Below, piece after piece: positions 11,413 through 24,243 of a DNA stretch of 64,000 nucleotides. The stretch spans positions 3,410,001-3,474,000 of the forward strand of contig OX637295.1 in assembly GCA_951799445.1 (NCBI GenBank), given 5' to 3'. The notes beneath the pieces are model-generated. The model saw only the letters and a program-made list of their open reading frames with translations. It did no database searches and was not told the DNA's origin. The translations under genes were made by a program, and so were the position numbers. Numbering within the stretch: the first letter of the stretch is position 1; every line of letters begins with the position of its first letter. The stretch is from Pseudisothecium myosuroides. Its lineage: Eukaryota; Streptophyta; Bryopsida; Hypnales; Lembophyllaceae.

Positions 11413-13680
11413 ATAGTAATTAAAATAAATTGTGATATGATTGCAAAATTGTCCCATCTAGATTCTTGCTAAAAATGTAAGTCTTTTGAGTGGAAGAATC
11501 TTGGGTCGATTTTGGGTGCATCTAAAATTTATTATTTATTCATACGTTGTTCAAATATATATGCAAGAGAATGAAGACTCCTCTTTTGACTTTTAAGACA
11601 CTACAAGAAAACGTATATTTTATAACTGTAAAAATATGACTAAAGATGATTGGCGACTGCAATCAATCATATTCCTGGAAGCCAAGACCTTAGGGAAAAA
11701 GATGATTGCAAATATGACTGCCAGTCATATTTTGTCCTTGTACTTCACAGGTGTATACTGTATGCCCATTGGAACGCCAAAGTACTTCATAGAGAACGGC
11801 AAGGAACAAGTTTGGGGAACGGCAAGTCATATTTGCCAGTCATATTTTTGGAGAAGTCATATTTTGCAGTCATATCTCCATGGTAGTGACAATTAGGGGG
11901 AGGGCAGCCAAAGGAAAATTTGGACGGGCAGTCATATATTTGTTTGAGTTCTATTTCATTGTTAGTTGTATTTTATAGTCACATTTTTTTGGTAGTAATT
12001 TTTTTTTCCCAGGGGGCACAAGCAAAAGGTGGGCAATTTAAGAAGGCCCTTTTGTATTCCTTTGGATGTAAGAATGACTTAATTTCTTACGTGTTAAAAA
12101 AATACATTTTTTTTAATGTTGTATCCATTGCACAATTGATGTCCAATATCTTTGGGTGGTACATGTTTTTTCTATAATTAATTAATCAAATTTTTTGTAA
12201 GATTTACAAGGAAATTAAAGAAAAATGAAGTAAATAACAATAGAAGACAATTGATGGGTCATTTTCAACCCGTTGTATTGGAAGGGATGGGGGGAAGGTC
12301 TCAAAATGCATACATGTTAAAGATGTTTTGGTTTTTTATTGTGTTTTTATTTTGAGGTTGACATATACATTTGGTGAAAGATGCTTTCCTCAAATGTAGT
12401 GGTTCAAATATACAAATTCTTGAATTTCTTAATTACATAGAGGGTTCACTGTTTAACAAACACATTAGTCAGCAGGACATGATCACTTGTTGAATTTGTA
12501 CATGGGCAGATTTTGTGGCCGGTGTTGTGCAAATACAATATTGAATAGAGTTTGCCATTGTTGAATTGAATATTGTATAAAATATGATATTGAATAGCAT
12601 TTGTCATTGCTGACAACTTTGAATAATTTTTACATCTAATTTTGATGAAATTGTTGAACTCTTTGAATAGAACATTCCACTAAAATTTCAAAAAGGACTC
12701 CAAAAGGAACCTTTTCACCATCGCATTGGCTCCTATGAGCTCATTTATACCCTTATAGGCTAGAAGAAAATGTTGGATGAATCTTCAAAAACAAATTAGA
12801 GACAAAACTTCATCCATCTATAATTTTTGCTAAAAGTATTCCATTATAAAGATTTTTACTATTTTGGAATAGGCATGCAATGCTCTACAACTTAAGCTAA
12901 ATTTTTTTTTGAATTTCTCAACTTGGATTTGGAAGTTTAGAGATTTGGCCTCGATCAGCTGAAACCATCCAAAACCTCTAACTTTCGCAATTTGTATCAA
13001 TTTTAGTTAAGATGTAAACCACTTACACTTTATCATTAGAAAATGCTTTTTCATTGCTTAGAATGCCAATTGAACAACACTTAAATATCCAACTTAAGAT
13101 TTGGAGCCCAACAATGAAGAACATAGATGTGCATGTTTTATCTTAAGGATATAGACAAAACGCTCACATATGTCATGTATTGAAGTTTGTTTCTTTCTTA
13201 GAAAGGTTCTCAACAATGTCATACAAGCCACATTAATGGAGGGTCTCAATAGGCTTTACAGAAGTCACAAAATTGTTCATATGAAGATTGAAGCTTACCG
13301 TAGGCACGCGCGCTCGTAATGCAATCAAAAGATGGGCAGATGGTTGTTTGGATGTTCTTACAAGGATATAGATTATAAAATCATAAAACTTTTTTTTGCT
13401 TCAAAAATGCTTTTAAATAGTGTCTCTATCAAATATTTTTGCTCCCGCACACTTTGTATATGGACATAGATATTTTGACAGACGCATGGCATCTACTTAT
13501 ATATCTTTTTTTTGCCATAACTGTAGGTGCTTAAGACTTTGTAGCTCCCCTTCATGCATTTTGTGGATATAGTATCATTTTGTGGATATAGTATCATTTT
13601 GCAATTATAGTATCAATATATATCCACTTTGGATCAAGTTTGATTGTTAAAATAGCTTAGTTGCTTAATATAATCATATC

Positions 13681-13850
13681 TGGTCAGTCCCATGACTAGA
13701 GCCAATCATGTACATGACTAAAACAAGCCACATGAATAGAGTAAGTCATGTGCATGATTAGGACAAGTTACATGACTAGAGCAAGTCACATGACTAGGTT
13801 TTAAAACCCTAGCCGCCACTGATTTAGGGTTTTGAAACCCTAGTTGCCAT
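13681..13850. repeat. Short tandem repeats (catgactagagcaagtca) and telomere-like AAACCCTA/TTTAGGG palindrome
   Basis: From 13681 to about 13800 a unit of about 20-24 bp like 'acatgactagagcaagtca' recurs about five times with drift. It is followed by AAAACCCTAGC, TTTAGGGTTTTG and AAACCCTAG, giving a small inverted array of plant telomere-type repeats. Both lie inside the CACTA-like element. Confidence 0.6.
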
Positions 13851-13859
13851 TTGGCTATT

Positions 13860-14345
13860 TTTGCTTCTTTTTCTTTGGTTCTTGTTGCCTTTTAGCTCTT
13901 GTTTCTTATTGCTTCTTGTTTGTTGTTGCTTCTTAGTTCTTGTTTCTTGTTGCCTCTTAGGTTTTGCTTCTTGTTACCTTTTAGCTCTTGTTTCTTGTTG
14001 CCTCTTAGATTTTGCTTCTTGTTAATACCTCTTAGATCTTGTTTCTTTTTGCTTTTTAATTCTTGCATCTTGTTGCTTATTAGCTTTTGCCTCTTATTGT
14101 CTCTTAGTTCTTGCTCTTTGCTTTTAGTGTCCTCTTGTTACCTCTTAATTTATGTTTCTTGTTTCTTCTAGTTGCTTCTTTAGCTTTTGCTTCTAATTTC
14201 TTGTTGTTGCATATTAGTTCATGCTTCTTCTTGTTACTTGTTGCAATTTCTTGCATCTTAACTTGTGCTTGTTGTTGCTTGTTGTTGCATCTTACCTCTT
14301 GCTTGTTGTTACCTCTTAGTACTTGCTACCTATTGTTTCTTATTC
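13860..14345 (+). repeat. Pyrimidine/TTG-rich low-complexity tract
   Basis: About 485 bp of drifting 'cttgtttcttgttgcctcttag' units, very poor in A on this strand. The two long frames at 13899-14171 and 14111-14395 are just Leu/Ser/Cys translations of this tract and I do not call them genes. Confidence 0.7.
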
Positions 14346-15909
14346 TCTCTGTAACCATTGTTTATTCTTTCTTCCTATTATTTTGTGATTTCTAGAGATA
14401 TAGTGGTTATGGCTTTTTCTTATCTTAAACTTGTGCTATATATTTTGTGTTGCCTTAAATCTTTGAAGGTTGAACTATATTGTTCATTCACTAAAAATTA
14501 ACCTCCTTGATTGTACATGTAGGCACCAAGTTGGAATGAAGTTATTGAAGGCTACTTGCAACACCAAAGAGGCAACATCTTCACATTTTTGTAAGGAACA
14601 TAGGTCCTATAAGCGTGTGGAAATATACATTTATAAAGTATCAGTGTGATATGTTTTGCGTTAGTGACAAATAAATGTTATTGAAAAAAGTCACATTATT
14701 TCTTATAGTTTATTTCTCTAATATGAGTGTCTCTTGTGCATCTCAAAAATCATAAGTATTCATTTTTAATTGGATGGAGTCTCTTATTTAGCTACTAAAC
14801 CATATTGATGCATGATTGCAATGCGTCATGTTCAAATAGAATGTATGAAAAATGTCACTATAGTTTATGATTGAAACTATTATAAACCTCAAGTATCCCA
14901 ATTACAAACTATGCACACAAATCTAAGAAATGTGACTTGTTTATTTGGAATACATCATTTTCTTGAGTCATATCTCACAAAAAATCTTGGCTAAAATATG
15001 ACTTGTTGTAGTCACATAATGCTCACAGTCATGCCAAAAAGTAACTCTATATTTTTTTAAATATGACTACATTCAATCATAATATTACTAGTAACATTCC
15101 ATGTAAACTACTATATTAGCCAAAAATATGACTCATAGGAGTCATAAATCAAATCAACAAAAAATATGAATCGTGAATATGACTCATGAGAGTCATTTTC
15201 TACATCTACAAAAATATGACTCATGAGAGTCACTTCTTAAATCAACAAAAAATATGACTCACAAAAGTCATATTCCACATCAGCCAAAAATATGATTGAA
15301 CGGAGTTATATTCTACATAGGCTTTTTTTTATTTGCCGGAGTAGGTCATGAAAAAGTCAAGCCTCCAAGGATAGTCAACATATATGCCTTGTTGGCAAAA
15401 TACGGCTAAATGTGGCTAATTATACCCCTCAATCCATATGATTGAAAATATGACTGACGTGCAATATGATTCGTCGGTAATGATTCGGCATAGTCATATT
15501 GCGAGTCATCTACAGTGATTTCTGGCAGAGTCATATTTTCAGATTTTATGACTCAATGCAGTCATATTTTGCAGTCATAAAACACTCATTTTCTTGTAGT
15601 AGGAAGATCCAGCAATACACTAGACAAGTTAATAATGAAAAATTAAGTTCAAATATTTAATTGTTTAATTTTAGGTGTAATTGCTTTAGTTGCAATCCTT
15701 GTTGGATTGGTACATTAATGAATATTTTTGGAATATGTATAATGCAAAGGCATTGACTACCAAGTATAATAATATATTCATGCAAAAACAATGATACCAT
15801 TCCATTGAATAACAAATTTGATCAATTTTTCTTTAGAAAATCCTTTAATCTCCCATGGTGCAAATCACAAGGTTCCAACTAAAATAGAAAAATGCAATGA
15901 ATTGCTTAA

Positions 15910-16722
15910 CTCTTAAAAGACCAAGTGTTCCCTTGGAGGACACTACAAGGTTTGGATAGGTTTCTATGATCTCAAATTTTTACTTGATTTTTTGAAACCT
16001 TTTGAAGATTTTGAAGATAAAAAACCAAATTGTTATCTTTTAGAGAATATTATTTTTATTATAATTAGTGATTGGGAGCAAAAGTTATACCATAGTAAGC
16101 TTAGTAAATAGTTTACTAGGCAACACAAAAATAATTACAATAAATCAAAATAGAATTTCTAAATTTTTTGTTTTTTATAGAAAATTCTTTTGTCTAAATG
16201 GAAAGACTTGATTCATTCCATTTGGACTAGTGATGAGAAAGCTATAGAAAGTCTTGTTTTTTTGGCAACTTGATTTAATTTGCTTGCTGCAAAAGTCTCA
16301 CTATTGCAATTAGTATGTTCAATTCCATCTTAGAACAATTAAAGATTTAGTTTTTCCTTCTATCTACTTCTACTTAACAATTTTTTAAAGAATGAAAATT
16401 GAAATCTTTTTTAAAAAAAATTATAGACTCTGAACTCAATTTTTCAACACAAAAAAAATTTAATTCAAAATATGTAGCACAAAATTTAAATTAAGAAGAT
16501 TCAAAGACAAAAAACCTAGTTGAAAAAGGTGCAAAAAAAATTGTTTTTTTCACTTTAAACGCAAATATCTTGCAATCTACGCAATCAAAGTTTTGAAATT
16601 TCTTCCACACATTCTTTTATTATTCTAGTGCACAATCTTATGGTTAGATATGCACTTTGCAATAGAAATGACAGTTTTGAGTGTTTTTTGATTGAAAAAG
16701 GCCTTGGTTGGGACTTTAAGGG
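15910..16722. mobile_element. TTAA-flanked piggyBac-like non-autonomous element (813 bp)
   Basis: It is flanked by TTAA at 15906-15909 and 16723-16726. The left end reads CTCTTAAAAGACCAAGTGTTCCC and the right end, inverted, CCCTTAAAGTCCCAACC. Interior blocks are shared with 24845-25767, such as a 'gaaatttcttccacacattcttt' block and an 'agtgttttttgattgaaaaa' block before the right end. TTAA targets and C-run ends are features of the piggyBac superfamily; no transposase is present. Confidence 0.65.
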
Positions 16723-16726
16723 TTAA

Positions 16727-18074
16727 GATAATCATTGCTAGGAAGAATTTATTCCTTGGTCTTTTTTTCACCCTTGAAAAACTAATATAATATATTATTT
16801 ATTATAGATTTTAAAATTTTAAAAATTTTGAATTTATATTTGGAAGCAAAGATTCCAAATTATCTACTCAAAATAGTGAAATTAGGTTGCTCCATACTAA
16901 TTTCTCAACACTTGATACTATATAAATATTTCATGTTATTGTGTTGACAAGAATGCCTTACTTTTGAATTAGGTATTGTTGTAATTAGGACTTGTGAACC
17001 TTCATGTGTACAAATGACAATATCTCAAGAAGTATTTGTTGACTTTGATGGCTTAAATGGTAACTTTCTTGGAATAAAGCAACCTAATTATTAAAGCAAC
17101 CTAATTTCACTATTTTTTGTAGAAAAAGCTAAGAATTACAAAGTTAACTATTATAAAATATTGCATATTTTTTCATTTATCTTTGGCTAGAGAAAATGAA
17201 TCAAGAGGTTTGTTCTCCTTGGACTTCATATTATTTGAAATTTTATCACATAAAAAAAGTTGCAATCTAAAGGATTTATTTCACATTTTATCTTTTGAAT
17301 TTTTTTCTTAAAGTATGATTACAAAAAACATCTGTACTATTTGAAGTGTTTTAACCTTTTTACTAGGGACAAAAAAATTTGGAAAAAAAAATTTAATCAA
17401 GATAATTATGGAATATAGGTATAACAGTAAAAACAGTGTACCCCAAAAAATTTAGCCCTAAAAAAATATTCTCTAAAAGTTGTGCATAAATTAGAGAAAC
17501 TAAAAATTTCAACATAATAAAAATTTGTGTTTTCATTTTGTGTTTTCATTTTTAGGAATTAGAAAAAATTCAAAAAAAAAGTTCCTTTTTTAAATCTACG
17601 GAGACTTCTAGTCAACTAGCTACATTTTGATAAAAAAAACAATTATACAATCCATACATTGATATAAAAATAGCACACTTTGAACACATATGCATAATAG
17701 AGAAATACTATTTTTATAAGATACCAATTTTTAGCTTCAAATTTGCTCTCTGGGGACATCCAATTGGGAGTACTTTGAAAATAGTAAATTATTTCAATAA
17801 ATATGTAAAAATTATTCAATGTGTATAAAAATTTTATGTACCTTGGGTAAGAATTTGGGATCTCTAAGAGGTATAATACAAATGTTATGGCCAAAAAACA
17901 TATTGCCCTAAAAAGTGAGACGCAAAATAGTTCACATGTTTCTTACAATCATTTTAAACGAACCATTAAATTAATTCAAAGTTAGTTCTTAATTTTTGAT
18001 TTTGACATTTAATACCAAATACTTTTGGCTTTTGGCAAGAACTAACAAAATCAATTTTTTGATGTCTAGTTTTT
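16727..18074. other. AT-rich stretch with a partial TIR-element end
   Basis: No supported gene. At about 17930-17955 the sequence 'cacatgtttcttacaatca' resembles an inverted GGGTGATTGCAAGAAACAC end, so a degraded member of that family probably lies to its left, but I cannot place its other end. Confidence 0.4.
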
Positions 18075-18815
18075 GGGTCATTGCACGAAACACTTGTACT
18101 ATTTTTTGTCACACAATGCATGCTGATTAGTATTTTGGCTATAACTTTTGCGATTTGGCTCCAAATGAATCAAAATTTATAGACAAGGTATTGATGATTA
18201 TTATACACCTTGCATAATTTTTTGAAACTTTTAAAATATTTTACTATTTAAAAATAGCCCTCGATAATATACCATACTTGCCAATTTGGAGGCTTTTAGT
18301 ACTATTTAGTATCCAAAAAAATGAATTTTGATTTGAAATTTGGAGGGGATGGTCTTTTAATAGACTTGTAGCTATTATCTAAAGGAATTCTAAAAATAAT
18401 TAATTTTATGTCGTGTGAAAGTTCACAACATGAGCTTTTTTCTACTTGCATTTTGAAACACATAAAACATTATTTTGGTGTTTTTTTTGGTCATTGACCA
18501 TTTCCATAGAGTTGTTACAAATGGAAAAAATTTATTTTATTTATTTATTTATTTAATTTTATGTCCTATTTTTAACTAATTAAAACATCAAAATATCTAT
18601 TTTCTTGAGATTTGGCACTTTTCTAGTTCTCCTACTTAGAGAATTTTTCTATGCATTTCCTTTGGCGGTTACCTTCATTTTAAAGGTGTATGCATTAATC
18701 ATATTTTTTTTATTTTTTTTAGAAATTATTTTTCTATTTCTAAAGTACTCCAGAAAAAAATCATGAGTATTGTTCAAAACGCAACAAAATCCACAAGTGT
18801 TTTGTGCAATCACCC
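18075..18815. mobile_element. 741-bp TIR element, GGGTGATTGCACG family
   Basis: The left end is GGGTCATTGCACGAAACACTT and the right end is the inverse of GGGTGATTGCACAAAACACTT. Flanks are TTTT (18071-18074) and TTCT (18816-18819), a 4-bp target with one mismatch. Its reverse complement aligns along its length with 3203-3932. It holds an uninterrupted version of the site that received the TTAA element in the copy at 47452-49393. Confidence 0.75.
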
Positions 18816-19110
18816 TTCTTACACTACTTCTGGGGCACACTCATTGCAAATTTGGCACCTTTTAGTTTAGAGAGATATTAAAGAGGGAATATTATCCAAG
18901 AATGTCTTAATTTTTGACCCCCTCTGATTACCTAATTTTCTAAACTGCCCCATTTTTTGGCATGCTATGAGTAATTGTAATTGAAAAATAGTCATATTTT
19001 ATCACCCCCTAGTATTTGAGTTTGAAATGTTTGTGTTAGCTAAATGTTTCAATATTACCCCTTCAAGTTTATTATTCACAAATTTTGCATACAAATTAGA
19101 TCTGAGTGTA

Positions 19111-19991
19111 CAATAAGGTCTACTTCATTTACAAACTGCCACTTTGAGGCATTCCAATTTTAATCGCAAAGTATAGAAACAAATTAGAATTGTTTGTCTT
19201 GCATAGTTGACACCCAATTCTCACGCAATCCCAATCAAGAATACTAAATTTTAGTTTCAAAAAAGAAAAATTCCATTTTTGATGAATTTTTGAAGTCAAC
19301 TTTCATGGCTTTACATAATATTTTATTGAAAACAATTAGTGATGAATTTTTTAATTTGATTGTATACATATGTAGGGAATATCTATACGCACATCTTTCA
19401 AATTAAAAAACACACCATTAAGTAACAAAAATATGAGCAAGGAAGAGTTAAATGTGAGGCATTATATGACCAAAATTTATAACATTGATATCTTTATATT
19501 TCAACAAGATTTTGGCAAAATAATTGTAACATCATGATAATATGTACAAGATTAGTTATAATGTGCAAGTCAAATAGCAAAATCTCGTTAAAATATAAAG
19601 ATATCAATTTCACAAATTTTGGTCATATGGCATCTCACATTTAACTCTTCCTTGCTCATATTTTTGTTACTTAATGGGGTGTTTTTTAATTTGAAAGATA
19701 TGTGTATGGATGTTCCCTACATATGTATGCAATTGAATTAAAAAAATTCATCACCAATTGTTTTCAATAAAATATTATATAAAACCATGAAAATTGACTT
19801 CAAAAATTCACCAATAATAAAATTTAGCTTTTTTGAAATTTAGCTTTTTTATGCTTGATTAGGATTGTATAAAATATATCCCAAAAATATGCTTACCAAA
19901 AATATGCCAATTATACTATGCATTGTACAAAAAAAATTGAATGCCTCAAAGCGGCAATTTGTAAATGAAGTAAATGAAGTAGACCTTACTG
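19111..19991. mobile_element. Tc1/mariner-like foldback element (about 880 bp), TA-flanked
   Basis: TA dinucleotides flank inverted ends reading CAATAAGGTCTACTTCATTT on the left and CAGTAAGGTCTACTTCATTT on the right. The arms continue as inverted copies over most of the length, with the centre near 19550; 'gcaaggaagagttaaatgtgag' occurs on one side and its inverse on the other. The interior matches the TA-CAGTGG element at 60605-61140. A TA target with CAGT-type ends is the known pattern for Tc1/mariner elements. No transposase frame is visible. Confidence 0.65.
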
Positions 19992-21500
19992 TACATTCAA
20001 AGCAATGCATTCAACATTTTCTACCTTCATTAACATAGTAATAATGACATGACAATTGAGAAGAAAGAACAAAAACAAACAACAAAGCAATACACTAGAA
20101 TGCAAGTACTCCATACCATGTAAATATAAATACTATTGTGCCTAAATGTAGTTTTAATATTTTCAAATATTTGTGAATACTATGTACCGTTTAGTAGTTA
20201 AATCTTGTATTTTGTATAAATATAAATCTATTTTAAAAGTAAAAAAAACATAATTTGTACCTCACGCAAATTAACAACACCATATAATTATTTGTCTTCA
20301 TGGGGTTGGATAATCCCTACAAGGAGTGTGCCTCCCTTCACTCCGCTTGAAAACTAATTTATTTCCTTCTAAAATGAGCATATTACCCTAATTTGGAGTT
20401 GAAATTTCACATTACACTGTTCACAAGTAAACTTTGTTTCCTTCAACTTGAAGAGAGAGCTAGGTATCTAAGAAAGAATATTACGAGATGGCAAAACCTT
20501 CGTGGCTCCTCTAGAGATAGTTCCCTTGCTCTGACCCAATATTCTTGAACCTTCTAAAGTGTTTTGGAGACCACAAGCTTTGTTTTACAATGTTCTATAT
20601 AAACATGTTTTAAATCGTTAATTACATGAAAATTTTGCTTACACCATAATATTCCAAAATATTATACTGAGTATATAGGTTAATTTATTAAAAATCAAAT
20701 TGTGTATTTTTTTTTAAGTGTATTGTGTATTTGATATGAATTTTTTTTACTTTTTCTTCAAACATTTAAAATAATACACAATTCTTAAAGAAATTTGAAA
20801 ATTTTAAGATGTAGAAAAGACATGTGATTTCATCCCCAAAAAATAAAAATAAAAACTTTATTCATTTACAAAATGGAACACATAATGCAAAGGAATTTGA
20901 GACTTGCCATTGATAGGCAATAAGGTAACCATACCTAAAATCACACAAATTAGCAATTGAGCATAGTTTCCATTATTATAATGAAATTTTTTTGTGGGGT
21001 CTTGTTGGTAGTCAAAAGGAGATTCTAGATTCTCTTAGAATGTATTTTTTGAACATTGTATGAATAAACTACGATTTTTATTTATTTTATTTATTTATTT
21101 GAAACATACGGCTTTCAAGGGCCAAAGCAAATGGACTGACACAACACATCCAAGGCAACCTAGCGTGAGAAAGCCAAAGAATTATACACTTTACATATCC
21201 TCGCCAAGAATAAGTGGAGGAACAAACCCCTTCCACGTGCACCAACACGGAAAGCCCTATCCGATCAATGTAAGCATGAGGAGTTGAATCATGAATGTCA
21301 TGGATTCCATCGGAAGTTGTTTACAACTTGGCCATCACTTGGAATAGTTTTAGATCATTTCAAACCCAAACTGTAAATTTTCAAAGTGTTCAAAATAGTG
21401 GAGTCTAAAACCGACCATAGACTCTCATGAATAGCAGGAGTACATTTTAGGCAAGAATCTAGAGTAGAAAGCAGTTCAAATTAGGTTTAGTTACTTAAGA
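19992..21500. other. Non-coding stretch
   Basis: I see no supported gene. The 21060-21287(+) frame starts at an ATG but has no recognisable domain and no context support. The DNA becomes less AT-rich toward the right edge. Confidence 0.4.
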
Positions 21501-21608
21501 ATAAGTCGGCAGGTTTAGCGTTCAGATTTGCGATTTAGGGTTTCGAAAGGAAATAGGGGAGCCTTTTGTAAGCACGGAGCCCGCTCACTGCGATCCCGAT
21601 TTCTTTGA

Positions 21609-21770
21609 GGAGCTCGATGGAGTGCTGCTAGTAAGCGCAGAACAGTGACATTCGTACACGCGTTAGGATTCAAATTGCCGGAGAATGTGAAGATGACTAA
21701 ACGCCTTATGGCCTTCCGGAAATTCTTGTATATTACAGGGAATCCTAAACCTGCCGACCTGTACTTGTGA
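21609..21770 (+). other. Possible exon or gene remnant in a GC-richer patch
   Basis: A 53-residue open frame without its own start (first in-frame ATG at 21693) ends at TGA 21768. The part reading KRRTVTFVHALGFKLPENVK and then MTKRLMAFRKFLYI looks protein-like in composition. The patch from about 21500 to 22100 is GC-richer than its surroundings and begins with 'gatttagggtttcg', a telo-box-like plant leader motif. A good acceptor-like 'ttctcttgcag' lies at about 21940. Overlapping minus-strand frames of 95 aa (21515-21802) and 87 aa (21823-22086) compete for the same DNA. I do not recognise any of them, and the strand is uncertain. Confidence 0.2.
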
Positions 21771-22099
21771 GCCGGATTTTCAAATTCGGAGGAAGCAGAC
21801 ACCGAAACGTTGTTCCAATCGATTAGAAGTGTGCCGTGAGGCGCTGTTTAGTAATCCACTCGCCTTTGAAGTCAAATGGTGGGAATTTGTTGATTTCTTG
21901 TGATTTTTTACTAACGAATGTTTGCGTTTCAATTCTCTTGCAGTCGGCATGATGCAAGCAGTCGATCAGGAAAGCAGCGACGGAGTGGATCTCACTTGAC
22001 TGCGATGCGTTTACAAATTTAGTCAAAATTGAAATCCTTGAGTCAGCGTTTTTCAATTTCAAGGGGTCAAATCTTGTTCGAGTCAAATGGGAATCACTA

Positions 22100-23203
22100 A
22101 TAAGCTTCTACTGATTCTTTCGGAGACGTCAACGACTGTGTCATCTGACGTAACCTTGGTTTAAAATTCCGAGAAGGAAGTCCACGGATAAGAAGTTATG
22201 GCAGTTATCATTCGGTAGAAGCCGATTTTCAGGTCACCGGTCCCCACTCCCGGAAAAGCAGGTCCGTCTTCCTACCGCAAACTGAGATTTTAGTTTTTCG
22301 TTACGACAGCTTGGCCAATCAACAAATTGGATCGTCCAAGAGATCAATTGCCCTAGAAAGTTCCGAAGTATCGTAGTGATCAATGAGTTACTTGGGCCCA
22401 CTGATGTTTCGGTTGCTCACATCAGTCTTGTTAAGCACGTCATTGATCCTTAGATATATCAGAATGGCACAATTAAGCCGAAGGTGGTTATTAGAATGGT
22501 CAGATTTTGAATATACAGTACGTGTTAGCAAATCGACGAGGGTTCCAACGCACTGAATGCATTATTCAGATATCATAAGCAAATGTTCAAGGTTAGATAT
22601 CCTTAAACTACCTTCATGTTGAGGTGGTATACTTTCTCAAAATCATTTTGAACTCATTATACTCCAGTAGTACTCCGTACTATTTTCTAAGGGTGCAGTT
22701 AGGTGGGTGTCACAATTAGATACCTCTAATTACAACAGCTTGATCACAACTCCACCTCAGTTAATCTCACTGGCTAGATTCCTGGATAGAAATTTTTCTA
22801 ACATCTGAAGTTAGATCACATGGCTGTCACCAACGCATAGAAAACACGAGACGCAGGGCATTACAAGCATGAGTGCAGGTCATGAAGGCATTTCTTGCCA
22901 GCTTTGCTTGCTATGAAAATTGATATATGGTACAACCGATCTCTTTCTGAGAGCCCCAGTAAAGACAGCAATGGGTGCAGCTCAGAGATCATTCTTCTAG
23001 GAAATGAAGCAACAGCTCCGAGAATTTCATGAATAGAATCAATCTACGTGTTTACAATCAGCGGAGCAGCTCAAAGTTCTAATGATAACTCCTGTACCAA
23101 TCGAGCTAGAGCTGTGAATGCCAGCAAGCACCGAGAGCTTCATGTTGTCCATTGAGAAAATGAGAATTTTGTCAAGGAATTGCCGCTGAATGGCTGCTCT
23201 GAA
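22100..23203. other. Non-coding, moderately GC-balanced stretch
   Basis: I find no supported gene or element ends between the GC-richer patch and the short peptide gene at 23204-23260. Confidence 0.4.
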
Positions 23204-23260
23204 TCACCTGATGCGCGGTGGGTTCCACTGTGAGGTCCCTCCGTCTCCTTCAGAACCCAT
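23204..23260 (-). CDS. 18-aa minimal GDGG-SKW-type peptide gene
   Basis: The frame starts with ATG at 23260 and ends with TGA at 23204-23206. It encodes only MGSEGDGGTSQWNPPRIR, which is the family start and a single core with K replaced by Q before the Trp. The same M-G-x-E-G-D-G-G arrangement opens the 6072-6257 gene. The codons differ from the other members, which supports selection on the peptide. The stop overlaps an AG-GTGATT that could serve as a splice donor, so a longer spliced product is possible. No convincing TATA box is seen at the usual 300 nt distance. The function is unknown. Confidence 0.4.
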   Translation of the reverse strand: MGSEGDGGTSQWNPPRIR

Positions 23261-23429
23261 TCTGCTCTGCAACGTAATTCTCAGCCTATTGAAATGATAT
23301 CGTTGGGAAGCTGAAAATCCCTACTTTACTTCGCTGGTGTAAACTCTCAACCTCTTGGAAAGTGCCTCTGAATTCTGCTCCGAAATATGGGCACAGCAGT
23401 GTGTTTGGAGTGAACCTCTGAAGACTGTC

Positions 23430-23700
23430 GGCAATTGTTAACTCTAAATAGTCTAGGCCCAACTGAGAGAAATAAAGTATACGATTCGGACAAGCTTTGC
23501 TCAAGTAGAAATGGATTGATGTAGTAATTAACTCTAACTAGTCTAGGCCCAAGTGAGAGAAATACCGTATACGAATCGGACAAGCTTTGCTCAAGTAGAA
23601 ATTGATTAATGAAGTCAACTCGAACTAGTCTAGGCCCAAGTGAGAGAAATACCGTATACGATTCGGACAAGCTTTGCTCAAGTAGAAATGGAATTGATGT
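23430..23700. repeat. Three tandem copies of an 87-90-bp unit, open in frame on the minus strand
   Basis: Units begin at about 23441, 23531 and 23618 with 'actctaactagtctaggccc' and are near-identical. Spacing is 90 and then 87 bp, so the minus-strand frame (23347-23670) stays open through all three and would repeat a unit of about 30 residues containing FLSLGPRLVRV. The copies are too similar at the DNA level to prove selection on protein. It lies just upstream, in transcription sense, of the 18-aa peptide gene. Confidence 0.75.
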
Positions 23701-24243
23701 AAGCTTAGTTCTTGTTTATACAAATCTCGTTAGCTTGACGTTCAAGTCTTCTTCAGTTGCCAACATCGTCGGCATCACTGTCGTGGTCTCTTTCTTCAGT
23801 TGACTGCCATCGTCATTCTTCATTCTTGCGCCACAATCCATCATCCCTCTGTGAAATCATCTCCAAATCAAAAACAGTAACAGAAAAATAACAAATTGAA
23901 AAAAAGAATTGAGCATTCTTGTTGAGCAAGGAACCAGTGAAATCTTTTTCTGGCGACCTCCCACAGGCCTTTGCCACGAGTATAGGAAATTTGGGACTAC
24001 TATGAAACACAAATAGGAAATGTAGTTTAAAATAGTATAACTTAGGATGGCGTCTTTATCATTCAAACCATCGCCACATGAGCGACATGGCTGGAGACAA
24101 AAAAATTTACGCTGCAACGGAACTGACCAGACGCTGGTACTGCAGAACTAGCCCTGGCTGGTGCAATTGCGCCCCCTTTTTTTTTTTTTTTTGGAAACAA
24201 ATGAAATAGCAATTGCGCCCTTCATTGCAAGGAAAATACACAT

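Larger units (their letters stand above)
11599..15601. mobile_element. CACTA-like element of about 4.0 kb, non-autonomous or decayed
   Basis: The left end is CACTACAAGAAAACG and the right end is the inverse, reading inward ACTACAAGAAAATGAG with the last base changed. Flanking triplets are AGA and GGA, one mismatch from a 3-bp TSD. Both subterminal zones are packed with short repeats of the type 'atatgactgc / gcagtcatat' (11636-11880 and 14990-15580), some as ATGACTCATGAGAGTCAT palindromes. Such repeats are the known hallmark of CACTA transposase-binding regions. The interior carries only a tandem repeat and a pyrimidine-rich tract, with no visible transposase. CACTA is well supported by the ends and subterminal repeats; the exact right border is less so. 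Confidence 0.75.

Noticed and set aside
13899..14395. Two Leu/Ser/Cys-rich open frames resembling membrane proteins
   Set aside because: They translate a pyrimidine-rich low-complexity tract inside a CACTA-like element.
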